This document shows, piece after piece, positions 7,576 through 15,063 of a DNA stretch of 24,548 nt. Numbering within the stretch: the first letter of the stretch is position 1; the number at the start of each line of letters is the position of its first letter. The DNA lies in assembly GCA_916720285.1 (NCBI GenBank), contig CAKAQP010000007.1, positions 1 to 24,548 on the forward strand, written 5' to 3'. The notes under the pieces are model-generated. The model saw only the letters and a program-made list of their open reading frames with translations, was not told the origin of the DNA and made no database searches. The position numbers were made by a program, and so were the translations under genes. This DNA is from an uncultured Lachnoanaerobaculum sp. (GTDB lineage Bacteria > Bacillota > Clostridia > Lachnospirales > Lachnospiraceae).

Positions 7576-7989
7576 ATGAAATTAAGTGCAAGAAATCAAT
7601 TCAAGGGAATTGTAAAAAATGTTAATGAAGGTGCTGTTAACGGTATCGTTACTATTGAAGTAAACGGAGAGGCTGTATCAGCTACTATTTCAATTAACGC
7701 TATCAAGGAGCTCGGATTAAAGGATGGAGCTGCCGCAATCGCTATTATCAAAGCGACAGAAGTTATGGTTGCTACAGAGCTCCCAAAGATTTCTGCAAGA
7801 AACAAGTTCCACGGTGTTGTAAAGAGCATTGAGGAAGGTGCTGTTAACGATATCGTAGCTATTGAGACAAAGCTTGGTGTAGTTTCCGCTACAATTTCAA
7901 AGAATGCTGTAAAAGAGCTTGAGCTTGCTGTAGGTAAGGAAGCTTATGCTGTTATCAAGGCTACTTCAGTAATGGTAGGCATTGAGTAA
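7576..7989 (+). CDS. Two-domain molybdate-binding Mop/TOBE protein
   Basis: A 137-residue protein made of two tandem Mop (molbindin/TOBE) domains, residues 1-67 and 68-137, which bind molybdate or tungstate at subunit interfaces and serve as cytosolic oxyanion stores or buffers. The halves share SARN-F-G-VK, EGAVN-IV, VSATIS-NA-KEL and IKAT-VMV. The start is the ATG at 7576, six nt after GGAGG plus a short T-run. An in-frame ATG at 7519 has no ribosome site and falls inside the promoter. No mod transporter or molybdopterin genes are nearby, and neither domain is fused to DNA-binding or ATPase parts. A perfect-stem terminator follows, so it is monocistronic. Confidence 0.92.
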   Translation: MKLSARNQFKGIVKNVNEGAVNGIVTIEVNGEAVSATISINAIKELGLKDGAAAIAIIKATEVMVATELPKISARNKFHGVVKSIEEGAVNDIVAIETKLGVVSATISKNAVKELELAVGKEAYAVIKATSVMVGIE

Positions 7990-7994
7990 AATTT

Positions 7995-8044
7995 AAAAAA
8001 GCCGGCACTTACGATTTTAAGTCGTTAAGTGTCGGCTTTTTTTA
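7995..8044. terminator. Bidirectional terminator between mop and htpG
   Basis: A long imperfect stem, GCCGGCACTTACGA paired with TCGTTAAGTGTCGGC (8001-8035), has an A-run before it and a T-run after it. It can stop the rightward mop transcript and the leftward htpG transcript, which converge here. Confidence 0.88.
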
Positions 8045-8049
8045 TTTTA

Positions 8050-10098
8050 TTATTTTAACTTAAGCATAAGCTCATTGCTTCTTTTTACAAATGCACTCAT
8101 TCTCTCAGGTGAAAGCGGACTATGTGATATTGAAGCAAGATCATACAACTGTTCACAAATCATATCAAATAAATCTTCATGATTGTTTTCAAGCAGTTCC
8201 TTTACAAGCGGATGATTTGCATTGAGAACCAAAGTCTCACCCTCACCTCCAAACATTGAAGGATCCATACCCATCATTCCGTACTGCTTCATCATCTCCT
8301 GCATTCTTCTGCTCTCTTCGGATATTGTGATTACTGAAGAAATCTCATCGCTCTTTAAAAGCTGTACTGAAACTTTTAATCTGTCATTATGAAGAGCAGT
8401 CTTTACCTTTTTTGACAACTCATCGTATGAAGCCTTTGTATCTTCTGCTACCTCCTCGCTTCTAATATCGTCCGTCATATCGGAATCTATTCTAAGGAAT
8501 TTGACATTGTCTCTTTTCATCTCAAGAGTTGAGATAAAAGGTACATCAATGCTGTGTGGTAATACTACAGCATCTTTTCCGGCAGACTTAAAGATATTTA
8601 CATACTGACTCTGCTCTTTTACATCATTTACATAGAATATCTGAGTTTTTTCAACCTCTTTTTTCTCTTCAGCATTTTCCGATGTTTCATCAGAAGAATT
8701 TTCTAACGTTTCCTCGGAATTTTTACTTTCATCAACAAGCTCGTTTAATGTAAGGTATTTATCGTTTATATTTTTAAATAATATATAATCTTCTACCTTC
8801 TTAGCAAACTTCTCATCTTTAAGATAACCGTACTTTATAAACGGTGCGATATCATCCCAGTATTTCTCATACTTATCTCTCTCGGTCTTGCACATTCCTG
8901 AAAGCTTATCTGCAACCTTCTTTGCAATATACTCTGAGATTTTTCTTACAGAACCGTCATTTTGTAATGCGGATCTTGAAACATTAAGCGGAATATCCGC
9001 ACTGTCTATTACACCCTTTAACAGTAATAAGAACTCCGGAATAACCTCTTTTATATTATCTGCTATAAATACCTGATTATTGTAAAGTTTTATAGTTCCC
9101 TCTATAGAATCATACTCCGTATTTATCTTAGGGAAGTATAAAATTCCTTTTAAGTTAAAAGGATAATCCATATTTAAATGAATCCAGAACAGAGGCTCCT
9201 TATAATCCATAAAGACTTTTCTGTAAAACTCTATATATTCCTCATCGCTGCACTCATTCGGATGCTTTGTCCAAAGCGGATGTATATCATTTAGCGCTAC
9301 AGGTCGCTTTTTAATCTTTATTTTTTCCTTTGCAGGCTCTACCTCAACCTCTTCCTTAGTGCCATCTTCTTTTTCTTTTTCTTCCGTCTTTGCAGGCTCA
9401 ATTATAGTCTCTATTACGGTATCGCTCTCTAAAAGCTCATCCTTTTCTATAATTTCGGTAGCCTCCTCAGCATCTATATCCTTTAAGAATATCTCTACAG
9501 GCATAAATGAACAGTACTTGTTAAGTATTTCTCTTACTCTGAACTCATTTGCAAACTCATGACAGTTATCATTAAGGTATAATGTAATAGCAGTTCCTCT
9601 TGAAGCTCTGTTGCCTTCTCCCATCTCAAACTCAAGACCGCCGTCACTTACCCAATGTATAGGCTTTGCACCTTCTTTGTATGAAAGAGTATCAATACTT
9701 ACCTTATCCGCTACCATAAATGCAGAGTAAAATCCAAGACCGAAATGACCTATTATCTGCTCCTCATTTGTCTTATCCTTATATTTCTCTATAAAATCCA
9801 CGGCACCTGAAAAGGCTATCTGATTTATATACTTTTCCACCTCTTCTTCAGTCATACCGATACCGTTATCTATAAAACGAATAAGTTTTTGTTTAGGACT
9901 GACTTCCACATTTATCTTATATTCATCTCCTTCAGGCTTTGTAAACTCTCCTGCAAGGCTTAATTTTTTCAACTTTGTTATGGCATCTGTTGCATTTGAA
10001 ATCAATTCTCTTACAAAAATATCATGATCTGAATACAACCATTTCTTTATAATCGGAAATATATTTTCACTGTTTATTGATAAGTTTCCCTTTTTCAT
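8050..10098 (-). CDS. htpG: Molecular chaperone HtpG (Hsp90)
   Basis: ATP-dependent cytosolic Hsp90 chaperone. The N-terminal GHKL ATPase motifs are all present: FVRELISNATDA with E31 and N35, RFIDNGIGMTEEE, IGHFGLGFYSAFMVADKV and RGTAITLYL. The middle domain includes LNVSRSALQND, with the catalytic Arg, and the C-terminal dimerisation domain is complete. At 682 residues it is longer than E. coli HtpG. The extra length is a charged linker of Glu and Lys between the N and middle domains (about 215-265) and an acidic Glu/Ser-rich insert near residues 455-490. AGGTG precedes the ATG. A CIRCE-like operator lies just upstream of its promoter. Confidence 0.97.
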   Translation of the reverse strand: MKKGNLSINSENIFPIIKKWLYSDHDIFVRELISNATDAITKLKKLSLAGEFTKPEGDEYKINVEVSPKQKLIRFIDNGIGMTEEEVEKYINQIAFSGAVDFIEKYKDKTNEEQIIGHFGLGFYSAFMVADKVSIDTLSYKEGAKPIHWVSDGGLEFEMGEGNRASRGTAITLYLNDNCHEFANEFRVREILNKYCSFMPVEIFLKDIDAEEATEIIEKDELLESDTVIETIIEPAKTEEKEKEDGTKEEVEVEPAKEKIKIKKRPVALNDIHPLWTKHPNECSDEEYIEFYRKVFMDYKEPLFWIHLNMDYPFNLKGILYFPKINTEYDSIEGTIKLYNNQVFIADNIKEVIPEFLLLLKGVIDSADIPLNVSRSALQNDGSVRKISEYIAKKVADKLSGMCKTERDKYEKYWDDIAPFIKYGYLKDEKFAKKVEDYILFKNINDKYLTLNELVDESKNSEETLENSSDETSENAEEKKEVEKTQIFYVNDVKEQSQYVNIFKSAGKDAVVLPHSIDVPFISTLEMKRDNVKFLRIDSDMTDDIRSEEVAEDTKASYDELSKKVKTALHNDRLKVSVQLLKSDEISSVITISEESRRMQEMMKQYGMMGMDPSMFGGEGETLVLNANHPLVKELLENNHEDLFDMICEQLYDLASISHSPLSPERMSAFVKRSNELMLKLK

Positions 10099-10150
10099 TT
10101 CATCACCTCTCTAATAATTTTGCAAATATATTATTTGCTTTGCTATAACT

Positions 10151-10178
10151 ATTATAACCATGAAAATATAAAAGTCAA
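10151..10178 (-). promoter_or_regulatory. Predicted promoter for htpG
   Basis: TTGACT (10173-10178), 16 nt, TATAAT (10151-10156) on the minus strand, about 50 nt before the htpG ATG. The CIRCE-like repeat ends a few nt upstream of the -35 box. Confidence 0.65.
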
Positions 10179-10179
10179 T

Positions 10180-10212
10180 AAAAAATTGGCACTCACCTAA
10201 TATGAGTGCCAA
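10180..10212 (-). promoter_or_regulatory. CIRCE-like operator that is also a terminator
   Basis: TTGGCACTC-N9-GAGTGCCAA at 10186-10212 is a perfect inverted repeat with the exact 9-nt spacer of the HrcA-binding CIRCE element (consensus TTAGCACTC-N9-GAGTGCTAA). It differs by one compensated change in each arm. On the minus strand it is followed by six T (10185-10180) and lies 21 nt past the hydrogenase stop codon, so it also has the form of an intrinsic terminator. It sits immediately upstream of the htpG -35 box, not downstream of the promoter as is usual for CIRCE. HrcA is not encoded in this window. Confidence 0.72.
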
Positions 10213-10233
10213 TAAGATTTTTATTATATTTAA

Positions 10234-11757
10234 TTACTTAACCAACTTATCAAGCTCTTTTACAGATTCCGTCTCAATAGCAATGCCATGTGTTGCCTTA
10301 GCCGCATACTGATTTACCGCACCTTGAGATTTCTTGATATTCTGCATTGTTCCCGGTCCTGCAACACAACCGCCCGGACATGCCATTCCTTCAAGAAGAT
10401 ATCCCGGGTACTTTCCTGCCTTAGCCATTGTCATCATCTTTTTGCAATCTGCAAGGCCTTCCGCATTCATTACCTTTACTTCTCTGTCAGGATACTGACT
10501 CTTAATAACTCCTACAACCGCTTTTGCAACTCCTCCGGATACCGCAAAGTTTCTTCCGTCTGTAGATGCATCGTTGACACCGTTCGGATCTTCTTCAAGA
10601 TTTTCAATATCTATATGTTTTGCATCAAATATTCCGGCCATCTCTTCAAATGTAAGTACAAAGTCCACTTCACTTCTTACCTCTGTCCACATAGCCTCAA
10701 GCTTCTTAGCTGAGCAAGGTCCGATAAATACAACTTTTCCGTCCGGATGCTGTTTCTTTATAAGTCTTGCCGTAAGTGTCATAGGTGTAAGTGCCATTGA
10801 TATACATTCAGCCTGATCCGGGAACACCTTCTTTGCCATCAATGACCATGAAGGACAACATGATGTACCCATAAAAGGTAATTTCTCAGGTACTTCATCA
10901 AGGAAGTCAAATGCCTCTTGTGTGGCACAAAGATCTGCACCTATAGCAACCTCAAATACATCGGCAAATCCGAGTGCTTTCATTGCCGCACGGAGTTTTC
11001 CCGGTGTCACCTTAGGACCGAACTGACCTACGAAAGCAGGAGCAATAGCCGCATATACTCTGTCTCCCGACTGAATAGCTCTTATAGTCTGGAAAATCTG
11101 TGATTTATCTGAAATAGCGCCGAACGGACAGTTTACAAGGCACTGTCCACATGATACACATTTATCGTAGTCAATATCCGCTTTACCGTTTTCATCTGAA
11201 GATATTGCATCCATACCGCATGAAGCCGCACAAGGTCTTGTCTGTACAATGATTGCATTGTATGCACAAACATTTGCACATCTTCCGCATTTGATACACT
11301 TTTCCTGATTAATGCTTGAGAATCCGCTCTCTTTATCTATCTTTACAGCACCTGTAGGACAAACCTCCGAACATGGATGTGCCAAGCACCCCTGACAACC
11401 GTTAGTTACATATACTCTCTTTTCAACACAACCATGGCATGCAAATTTAATTATATTAATTAACGGTGGTGTATAATATGTCTCCGCCTTATCCGCAAGC
11501 TCTATACCCTCAGATAAAGGAGCATGATTAGCCGCACTTCTGTAAGGCAATCCCATAGCAAGTCTGAGTCTTTCACCTACTATAGCTCTTTCCAGGAAAA
11601 CGTTATTTCTAAAATTTCCCACCTCACCGGGAATAATCTTATACGGAAGCTCCTCTATTCTTTTATCTACCGGCCACTCTGTGTGATAAGCCATTCTGGC
11701 AACTTCTCTAAAGATTCTATGCCTTATTTCCTGAATTCTTGTTTCAACACCTCTCAC
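10234..11757 (-). CDS. [FeFe] hydrogenase, group B type
   Basis: Predicted cytosolic iron-only hydrogenase working with ferredoxin. The 507-residue chain starts with a region specific to group B-like enzymes. Ferredoxin-type Cys clusters follow (CQGCLAHPCSEVC at 121-133, CIKCGRCANVC at 154-164, CVSCGQCLVNC at 200-210, plus C176 and C180). The H-cluster domain has L1 TSCCPSW (298-304), L2 IGPCSAKK (345-352) and L3 EGMACPGGC (456-464). The L2 form GPCSAKK rather than MPCxxKK is typical of groups outside classical group A. The start is a GTG, six nt after GGAGG. No maturase (hydEFG) or partner subunit lies nearby. The exact physiological role of this group is not settled. Confidence 0.9.
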   Translation of the reverse strand: MRGVETRIQEIRHRIFREVARMAYHTEWPVDKRIEELPYKIIPGEVGNFRNNVFLERAIVGERLRLAMGLPYRSAANHAPLSEGIELADKAETYYTPPLINIIKFACHGCVEKRVYVTNGCQGCLAHPCSEVCPTGAVKIDKESGFSSINQEKCIKCGRCANVCAYNAIIVQTRPCAASCGMDAISSDENGKADIDYDKCVSCGQCLVNCPFGAISDKSQIFQTIRAIQSGDRVYAAIAPAFVGQFGPKVTPGKLRAAMKALGFADVFEVAIGADLCATQEAFDFLDEVPEKLPFMGTSCCPSWSLMAKKVFPDQAECISMALTPMTLTARLIKKQHPDGKVVFIGPCSAKKLEAMWTEVRSEVDFVLTFEEMAGIFDAKHIDIENLEEDPNGVNDASTDGRNFAVSGGVAKAVVGVIKSQYPDREVKVMNAEGLADCKKMMTMAKAGKYPGYLLEGMACPGGCVAGPGTMQNIKKSQGAVNQYAAKATHGIAIETESVKELDKLVK

Positions 11758-11799
11758 AATTTTCCTCCACTAAAAAAAATTTCCGTTTATAGTGACAAT

Positions 11800-11821
11800 A
11801 GTTTTAAGTATTTCTAAAACT
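11800..11821. repeat. Inverted repeat in the hydrogenase leader
   Basis: AGTTTTA-N8-TAAAACT, perfect 7-bp arms, 43-64 nt upstream of the hydrogenase GTG. It does not match the Rex consensus. It could be an operator or a leader hairpin. The AT-rich DNA from 11822 to 11943 has no promoter I would name with confidence (TATTAT near 11850 is the best -10). Confidence 0.35.
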
Positions 11822-11943
11822 GTCTTCTATACTGAGCAATGATATAATACTATATTTAAAAAATAAAATAAAGGTATATTGTTATTTTTTTATCAATTTC
11901 TTGTTTTTTATAAGAAACATACAAAATTGCATTAAAAAAAACG

Positions 11944-11972
11944 CAAAAACGGCAGGCTGTACAGCCTGCCGT
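11944..11972 (-). terminator. Rho-independent terminator after the surface protein
   Basis: ACGGCAGGCT-GTAC-AGCCTGCCGT, a perfect 24-nt palindrome, is followed on the minus strand by TTTTT. It is 28 nt past the stop codon of the gene that ends at 12001. Confidence 0.9.
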
Positions 11973-12000
11973 AAAATATATTATTTTATTTAACTTATGA

Positions 12001-12738
12001 TTAGTTCTCTTTCTTCTTTGTTGCGATTACAAATGCGCCTGCTACAGTTGAAAGACCAAGTAATGCTGCATAAAGTCCCATTGCTGAAGCATCAGCTGTC
12101 TTTGGTACATTTAATTTTCCGCGCTTAGCTGCTGTCACATCACCCTTTGTTGTAACCTTTGTGTTTCCTGCTGCAGGACCTACATTAGCTGCAGGTGCAG
12201 TAGTATTTGATGGTGCAGGACCGTAGTTTGATGCAGGAGTATTTGTAGGTACTGTTGTTGCAGTAACAGCTCTTGAGCTTCCGCTTCTTGATGAGCTTGA
12301 TGAACCGCCTCTGCTACTTGATGAACCGCCTCTGCTGCTTGATGCTGTAGAGTTTGAACGAGTAGCTATAGATGGTGTTGCATTAGACGCTGTTGATCTT
12401 ACTACAACTGTTGAAGTACCCGGTATAATAACCTCTGAAGGTGCCTTCTCTCCTTCTACTCCTATAATAATAGTCTTATTACCGTCATCTATAACCTGTG
12501 CGCTTGCAGCGTTTGCAGATTTTCCCGGAATAATTATCTTTGAAGGTACCTTCTCTCCCTCTACTCCTATAATACGGGTTGTCTTTCCCTCATTAATAAC
12601 CTGTACGCTTGCAGTGTCTGCAGATTTTTCAGGAATAATTATCTGTGAAGGTGCGGCAAAAGCAACTACACTACCTGAAACTAAACCTAAAGCTAATGTT
12701 AATGATAAAACTGTTTTTTTGATTATTGATAAATGCAT
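12001..12738 (-). CDS. Secreted repeat protein with LPXTG-like anchor
   Basis: A 245-residue surface protein of unknown function. A signal peptide (residues 1-28, KK then a hydrophobic core, cut after VVAFA) is followed by a 35-residue unit repeated twice (29-63, 64-98) and begun a third time at 99. The unit pattern is PS-IIIP-KSA-AS-QVI-G then IIGVEGEK. Next come a Ser/Gly/Arg-rich stretch (SSSRGGSSSS type) and a Pro/Ala/Thr/Asn linker. The C-terminus is sortase-like: NVPKTAD (210-216), a hydrophobic helix and the tail KKKEN. The VPKTA version departs from LPXTG because the Gly is Ala. The ATG follows AAGGAGATAT. It is monocistronic with its own promoter and terminator. No sortase gene is in the window. 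Confidence 0.82.
   Translation of the reverse strand: MHLSIIKKTVLSLTLALGLVSGSVVAFAAPSQIIIPEKSADTASVQVINEGKTTRIIGVEGEKVPSKIIIPGKSANAASAQVIDDGNKTIIIGVEGEKAPSEVIIPGTSTVVVRSTASNATPSIATRSNSTASSSRGGSSSSRGGSSSSSRSGSSRAVTATTVPTNTPASNYGPAPSNTTAPAANVGPAAGNTKVTTKGDVTAAKRGKLNVPKTADASAMGLYAALLGLSTVAGAFVIATKKKEN
12415..12654 (-). repeat. 105-nt tandem repeat inside the surface protein gene
   Basis: Units at 12550-12654 and 12445-12549 are nearly identical, and a third, incomplete unit begins at 12444. The period is exactly 105 nt (35 codons). Similarity at the DNA level, including silent positions, suggests fairly recent duplication or ongoing exchange between units. Confidence 0.8.
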
Positions 12739-12781
12739 GATATGATATCTCCTTTTTTCATATAAGTTTTTTTATGAAGCT

Positions 12782-12810
12782 AATATATAACCTTATGAAA
12801 AAATTTTCAA
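12782..12810 (-). promoter_or_regulatory. Predicted promoter of the surface protein gene
   Basis: TTGAAA (12805-12810), 17 nt, TATATT (12782-12787) on the minus strand. Leader of about 37 nt. Confidence 0.62.
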
Positions 12811-12869
12811 GCACTTTATTCAATATGTAAAACTATAGTAAGATTTCTTACGAATAAACATATTTCCTT

Positions 12870-12891
12870 AATAATAAATATATTTATTATT
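12870..12891. repeat. 22-nt A+T palindrome over the EF-G-like stop codon
   Basis: AATAATAAATA-TATTTATTATT is a perfect palindrome made only of A and T, and it includes the stop codon of the EF-G-like gene. It lacks a GC stem and a following T-tract, so it is a poor terminator. A short GTAAG-AAAT-CTTAC hairpin at about 12838-12851 is the only other candidate stop signal. Confidence 0.4.
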
Positions 12892-14989
12892 CCGTATCAT
12901 TTTCAAGCTTACTTGCTCTTGCTTCCACTTCCTTCTTCTGGATATCTCCCGGTGTCTGCTCATATCTTGCAAATTCATAGCTGAATACACCCATACCTCC
13001 GGTCATTGAACGAAGCTCGGTATTGTATCCGAAAAGCTCAAGCATAGGAACATCGGCTCTTATAAGCTGTTTTCCGTGATTGATTGACTCCATACCGAGA
13101 ACTCTACCACGTCTCTTGTTGAGATCTCCCATAACATCACCTGTAAACTTATCAGGAACTATTACACTTACTGTGTAAATAGGTTCTAAAAGTACAGGAG
13201 CGGCCTTCATAAATCCGTCCTTAAATGCTATTGTTGCAGCCATCTTAAATGCCATTTCAGATGAATCAACAGGGTGATATGAACCGTCCAATAAAACAGC
13301 CTTTACACCTACTACAGGATATGCGGCCAAAGGTCCCTTAATACAGCATTCAGCCACTCCCTTTTCAACTGCAGGGAAATAATTCTTAGGTACAGAACCT
13401 CCGAATACAGTCTCCTCAAATACATATGGCTTCTCAAGATCTCCTGAAGGTTCAAAGCTCATCTTTACATCACCGAACTGACCGTGTCCGCCTGATTGCT
13501 TCTTATATCTTCCTGCAGCCTCAACCTTTTGTCTGATAGTCTCTTTGAAAGCTACCTTAGGTCTTGAAAGTTCTATCTTTACTTTATATCTATCTAAAAG
13601 TTTGCTAACTACGATTTCAAGTTGTTGGTCACCTATTCCGTAAAGAAGAGTCTGTCTGTTTAAAGTATCGTTCACATGCTTTAATGTCAAATCTTCTTCC
13701 ATAAGTTTTGACAGACCTGATGAAAGTTTATCCTCTTCACCTTTATTTACTATCTTATATCTCATACATGTATATGGTGATGAGATCTTTGGTCCATGAT
13801 AAAGAATAGGTGCATTCTTTAACGCAATAGTATCACCTGTAGTTGTTGCACTAAGCTTAGCCATAGCACCGATATCACCGGCTACAAGCTCAGGTACTTC
13901 TATAGCGTTCTTTCCTCTTAGAACATAAATCTTTCCGGATTTCTCCTCTGTTTCCTTACCTACATTATATATTGTACTGTCAGGCTTTAGTGTACCTGTA
14001 CAAACCTTAACCAATGAGTATTTTCCTATAAAAGGATCCACGATTGTCTTAAATACTCTTGCGGATAATGAAACCTCTTTATTATATTTTGCTGTGAAAT
14101 GCTCACCGTTACTTACGTCCACTCCCACACACTCTTTATAATCAGGTGACGGGAAATACTTTTCAATTGCCATCATAAGTGCCTTAAATCCCTGTGCGTC
14201 CACTCCTGAACCCATCATTACAGGCACGATATCTCCGTTACAAATATTTTCTTTGAGTGCTGTTGAAATTTCATCATCACTGAATTCTTCACCTGAAAGA
14301 TATCTTTCCATGTATTCTTCGCTTGTCTCGGCAACGGCCTCCATCAAGGCCTCTCTTGCAATCTTCAGGTTGGCTTCAACATAATCAGGTATCTCACACT
14401 CTACATAGTCCGAAAGGTTTGTAAATCTTCTACCCTTCATCTTTACGACATTTACAAATCCCACGAACTTTTCATTTTCTCTGATCGGAAGATGGAAAGG
14501 TGCCACTTTTCTTCCGAAGCGTGTTTCAAGCTTCAAAAGCAGTTCACGATAGCTTGCCTTGTCATCGTCCATATTTGTTACAAAGAATATTCTCGGTAAA
14601 CCGTATTCTTCGCACAACTCCCATGCTTTTACTGTACCTACTTCTATTCCGGCCTTGCAATTGACTACAATAACGGCAGCATCTGCAGCTGATACGGCTT
14701 CTTCCACCTCGCCTACAAAGTCGAAATATCCCGGAGTATCCAAGAGATTTATCTTTACGCTTCCGGTCTCTCCTTCATATTCTACCGGAACTAAAGACGT
14801 ACTGATGGAAAAACCTCTTTTAATTTCTTCTTTGTCATAGTCGCTGATGGTATTTCCGCTTGAAATACTTCCCATCTTTGAAATATTTCCTGCAACAAAG
14901 CTCATGGCCTCTGCCACTGTAGTCTTACCCGAGCCTCCATGGCCAAGCAGTACAACGTTACGAATCTGTTTAGTTTCATAAACCTTCAT
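12887..14989 (-). CDS. Elongation factor G-like GTPase (second EF-G type)
   Basis: A 700-residue translational GTPase with the domain order of EF-G but of the divergent paralogue class, so the main fusA is expected elsewhere. The P-loop is GHGGSGKTT (16-24) instead of the usual AHIDAGKTT. Switch II is DTPGYFDF (84-91), where Tyr88 replaces the catalytic His of canonical EF-G. The G4 motif is TNMD (138-141). Domain IV keeps a GHGQFGDVK-like segment, and domain V is complete. The ATG follows AAAAAGGAGGG with its own promoter. It is not a TetM-type protection protein. Its cellular role is not established; it could act in ribosome recycling, stress or a slow translocation mode. Confidence 0.88.
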   Translation of the reverse strand: MKVYETKQIRNVVLLGHGGSGKTTVAEAMSFVAGNISKMGSISSGNTISDYDKEEIKRGFSISTSLVPVEYEGETGSVKINLLDTPGYFDFVGEVEEAVSAADAAVIVVNCKAGIEVGTVKAWELCEEYGLPRIFFVTNMDDDKASYRELLLKLETRFGRKVAPFHLPIRENEKFVGFVNVVKMKGRRFTNLSDYVECEIPDYVEANLKIAREALMEAVAETSEEYMERYLSGEEFSDDEISTALKENICNGDIVPVMMGSGVDAQGFKALMMAIEKYFPSPDYKECVGVDVSNGEHFTAKYNKEVSLSARVFKTIVDPFIGKYSLVKVCTGTLKPDSTIYNVGKETEEKSGKIYVLRGKNAIEVPELVAGDIGAMAKLSATTTGDTIALKNAPILYHGPKISSPYTCMRYKIVNKGEEDKLSSGLSKLMEEDLTLKHVNDTLNRQTLLYGIGDQQLEIVVSKLLDRYKVKIELSRPKVAFKETIRQKVEAAGRYKKQSGGHGQFGDVKMSFEPSGDLEKPYVFEETVFGGSVPKNYFPAVEKGVAECCIKGPLAAYPVVGVKAVLLDGSYHPVDSSEMAFKMAATIAFKDGFMKAAPVLLEPIYTVSVIVPDKFTGDVMGDLNKRRGRVLGMESINHGKQLIRADVPMLELFGYNTELRSMTGGMGVFSYEFARYEQTPGDIQKKEVEARASKLENDTE

Positions 14990-15034
14990 AAGAGTATCCC
15001 TCCTTTTTAGTCAATAGACTTTTCTGATAAAGAT

Positions 15035-15063
15035 ATTTTACTAAACATACGATAAAATTTCAA
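15035..15063 (-). promoter_or_regulatory. Predicted promoter of the EF-G-like gene
   Basis: TTGAAA (15058-15063), 17 nt, TAAAAT (15035-15040) on the minus strand. Start about 39 nt before the ATG. Confidence 0.65.

Noticed and set aside
10288..10713. Cys-rich open frame on the plus strand inside the hydrogenase gene
   Set aside because: It is the antisense shadow of a Cys- and Gly-rich coding region, has no ribosome site, and resembles no family.
11949..11972. The 24-nt perfect palindrome as a regulatory or recombination site
   Set aside because: It is GC-rich, sits just after a stop codon and is followed by a T-run, so a terminator explains it fully.
12290..12360. Short DNA repeats that might look like a CRISPR or microsatellite
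   Set aside because: They encode the Ser/Gly/Arg stalk of the surface protein in frame. There are no spacers of constant length and no cas genes.
12887..14989. A TetM-like ribosomal protection (tetracycline resistance) gene
   Set aside because: The P-loop GHGGSGKTT and switch II DTPGYFDF belong to the EF-G-like paralogue family, not TetM, and no mobile element is nearby.
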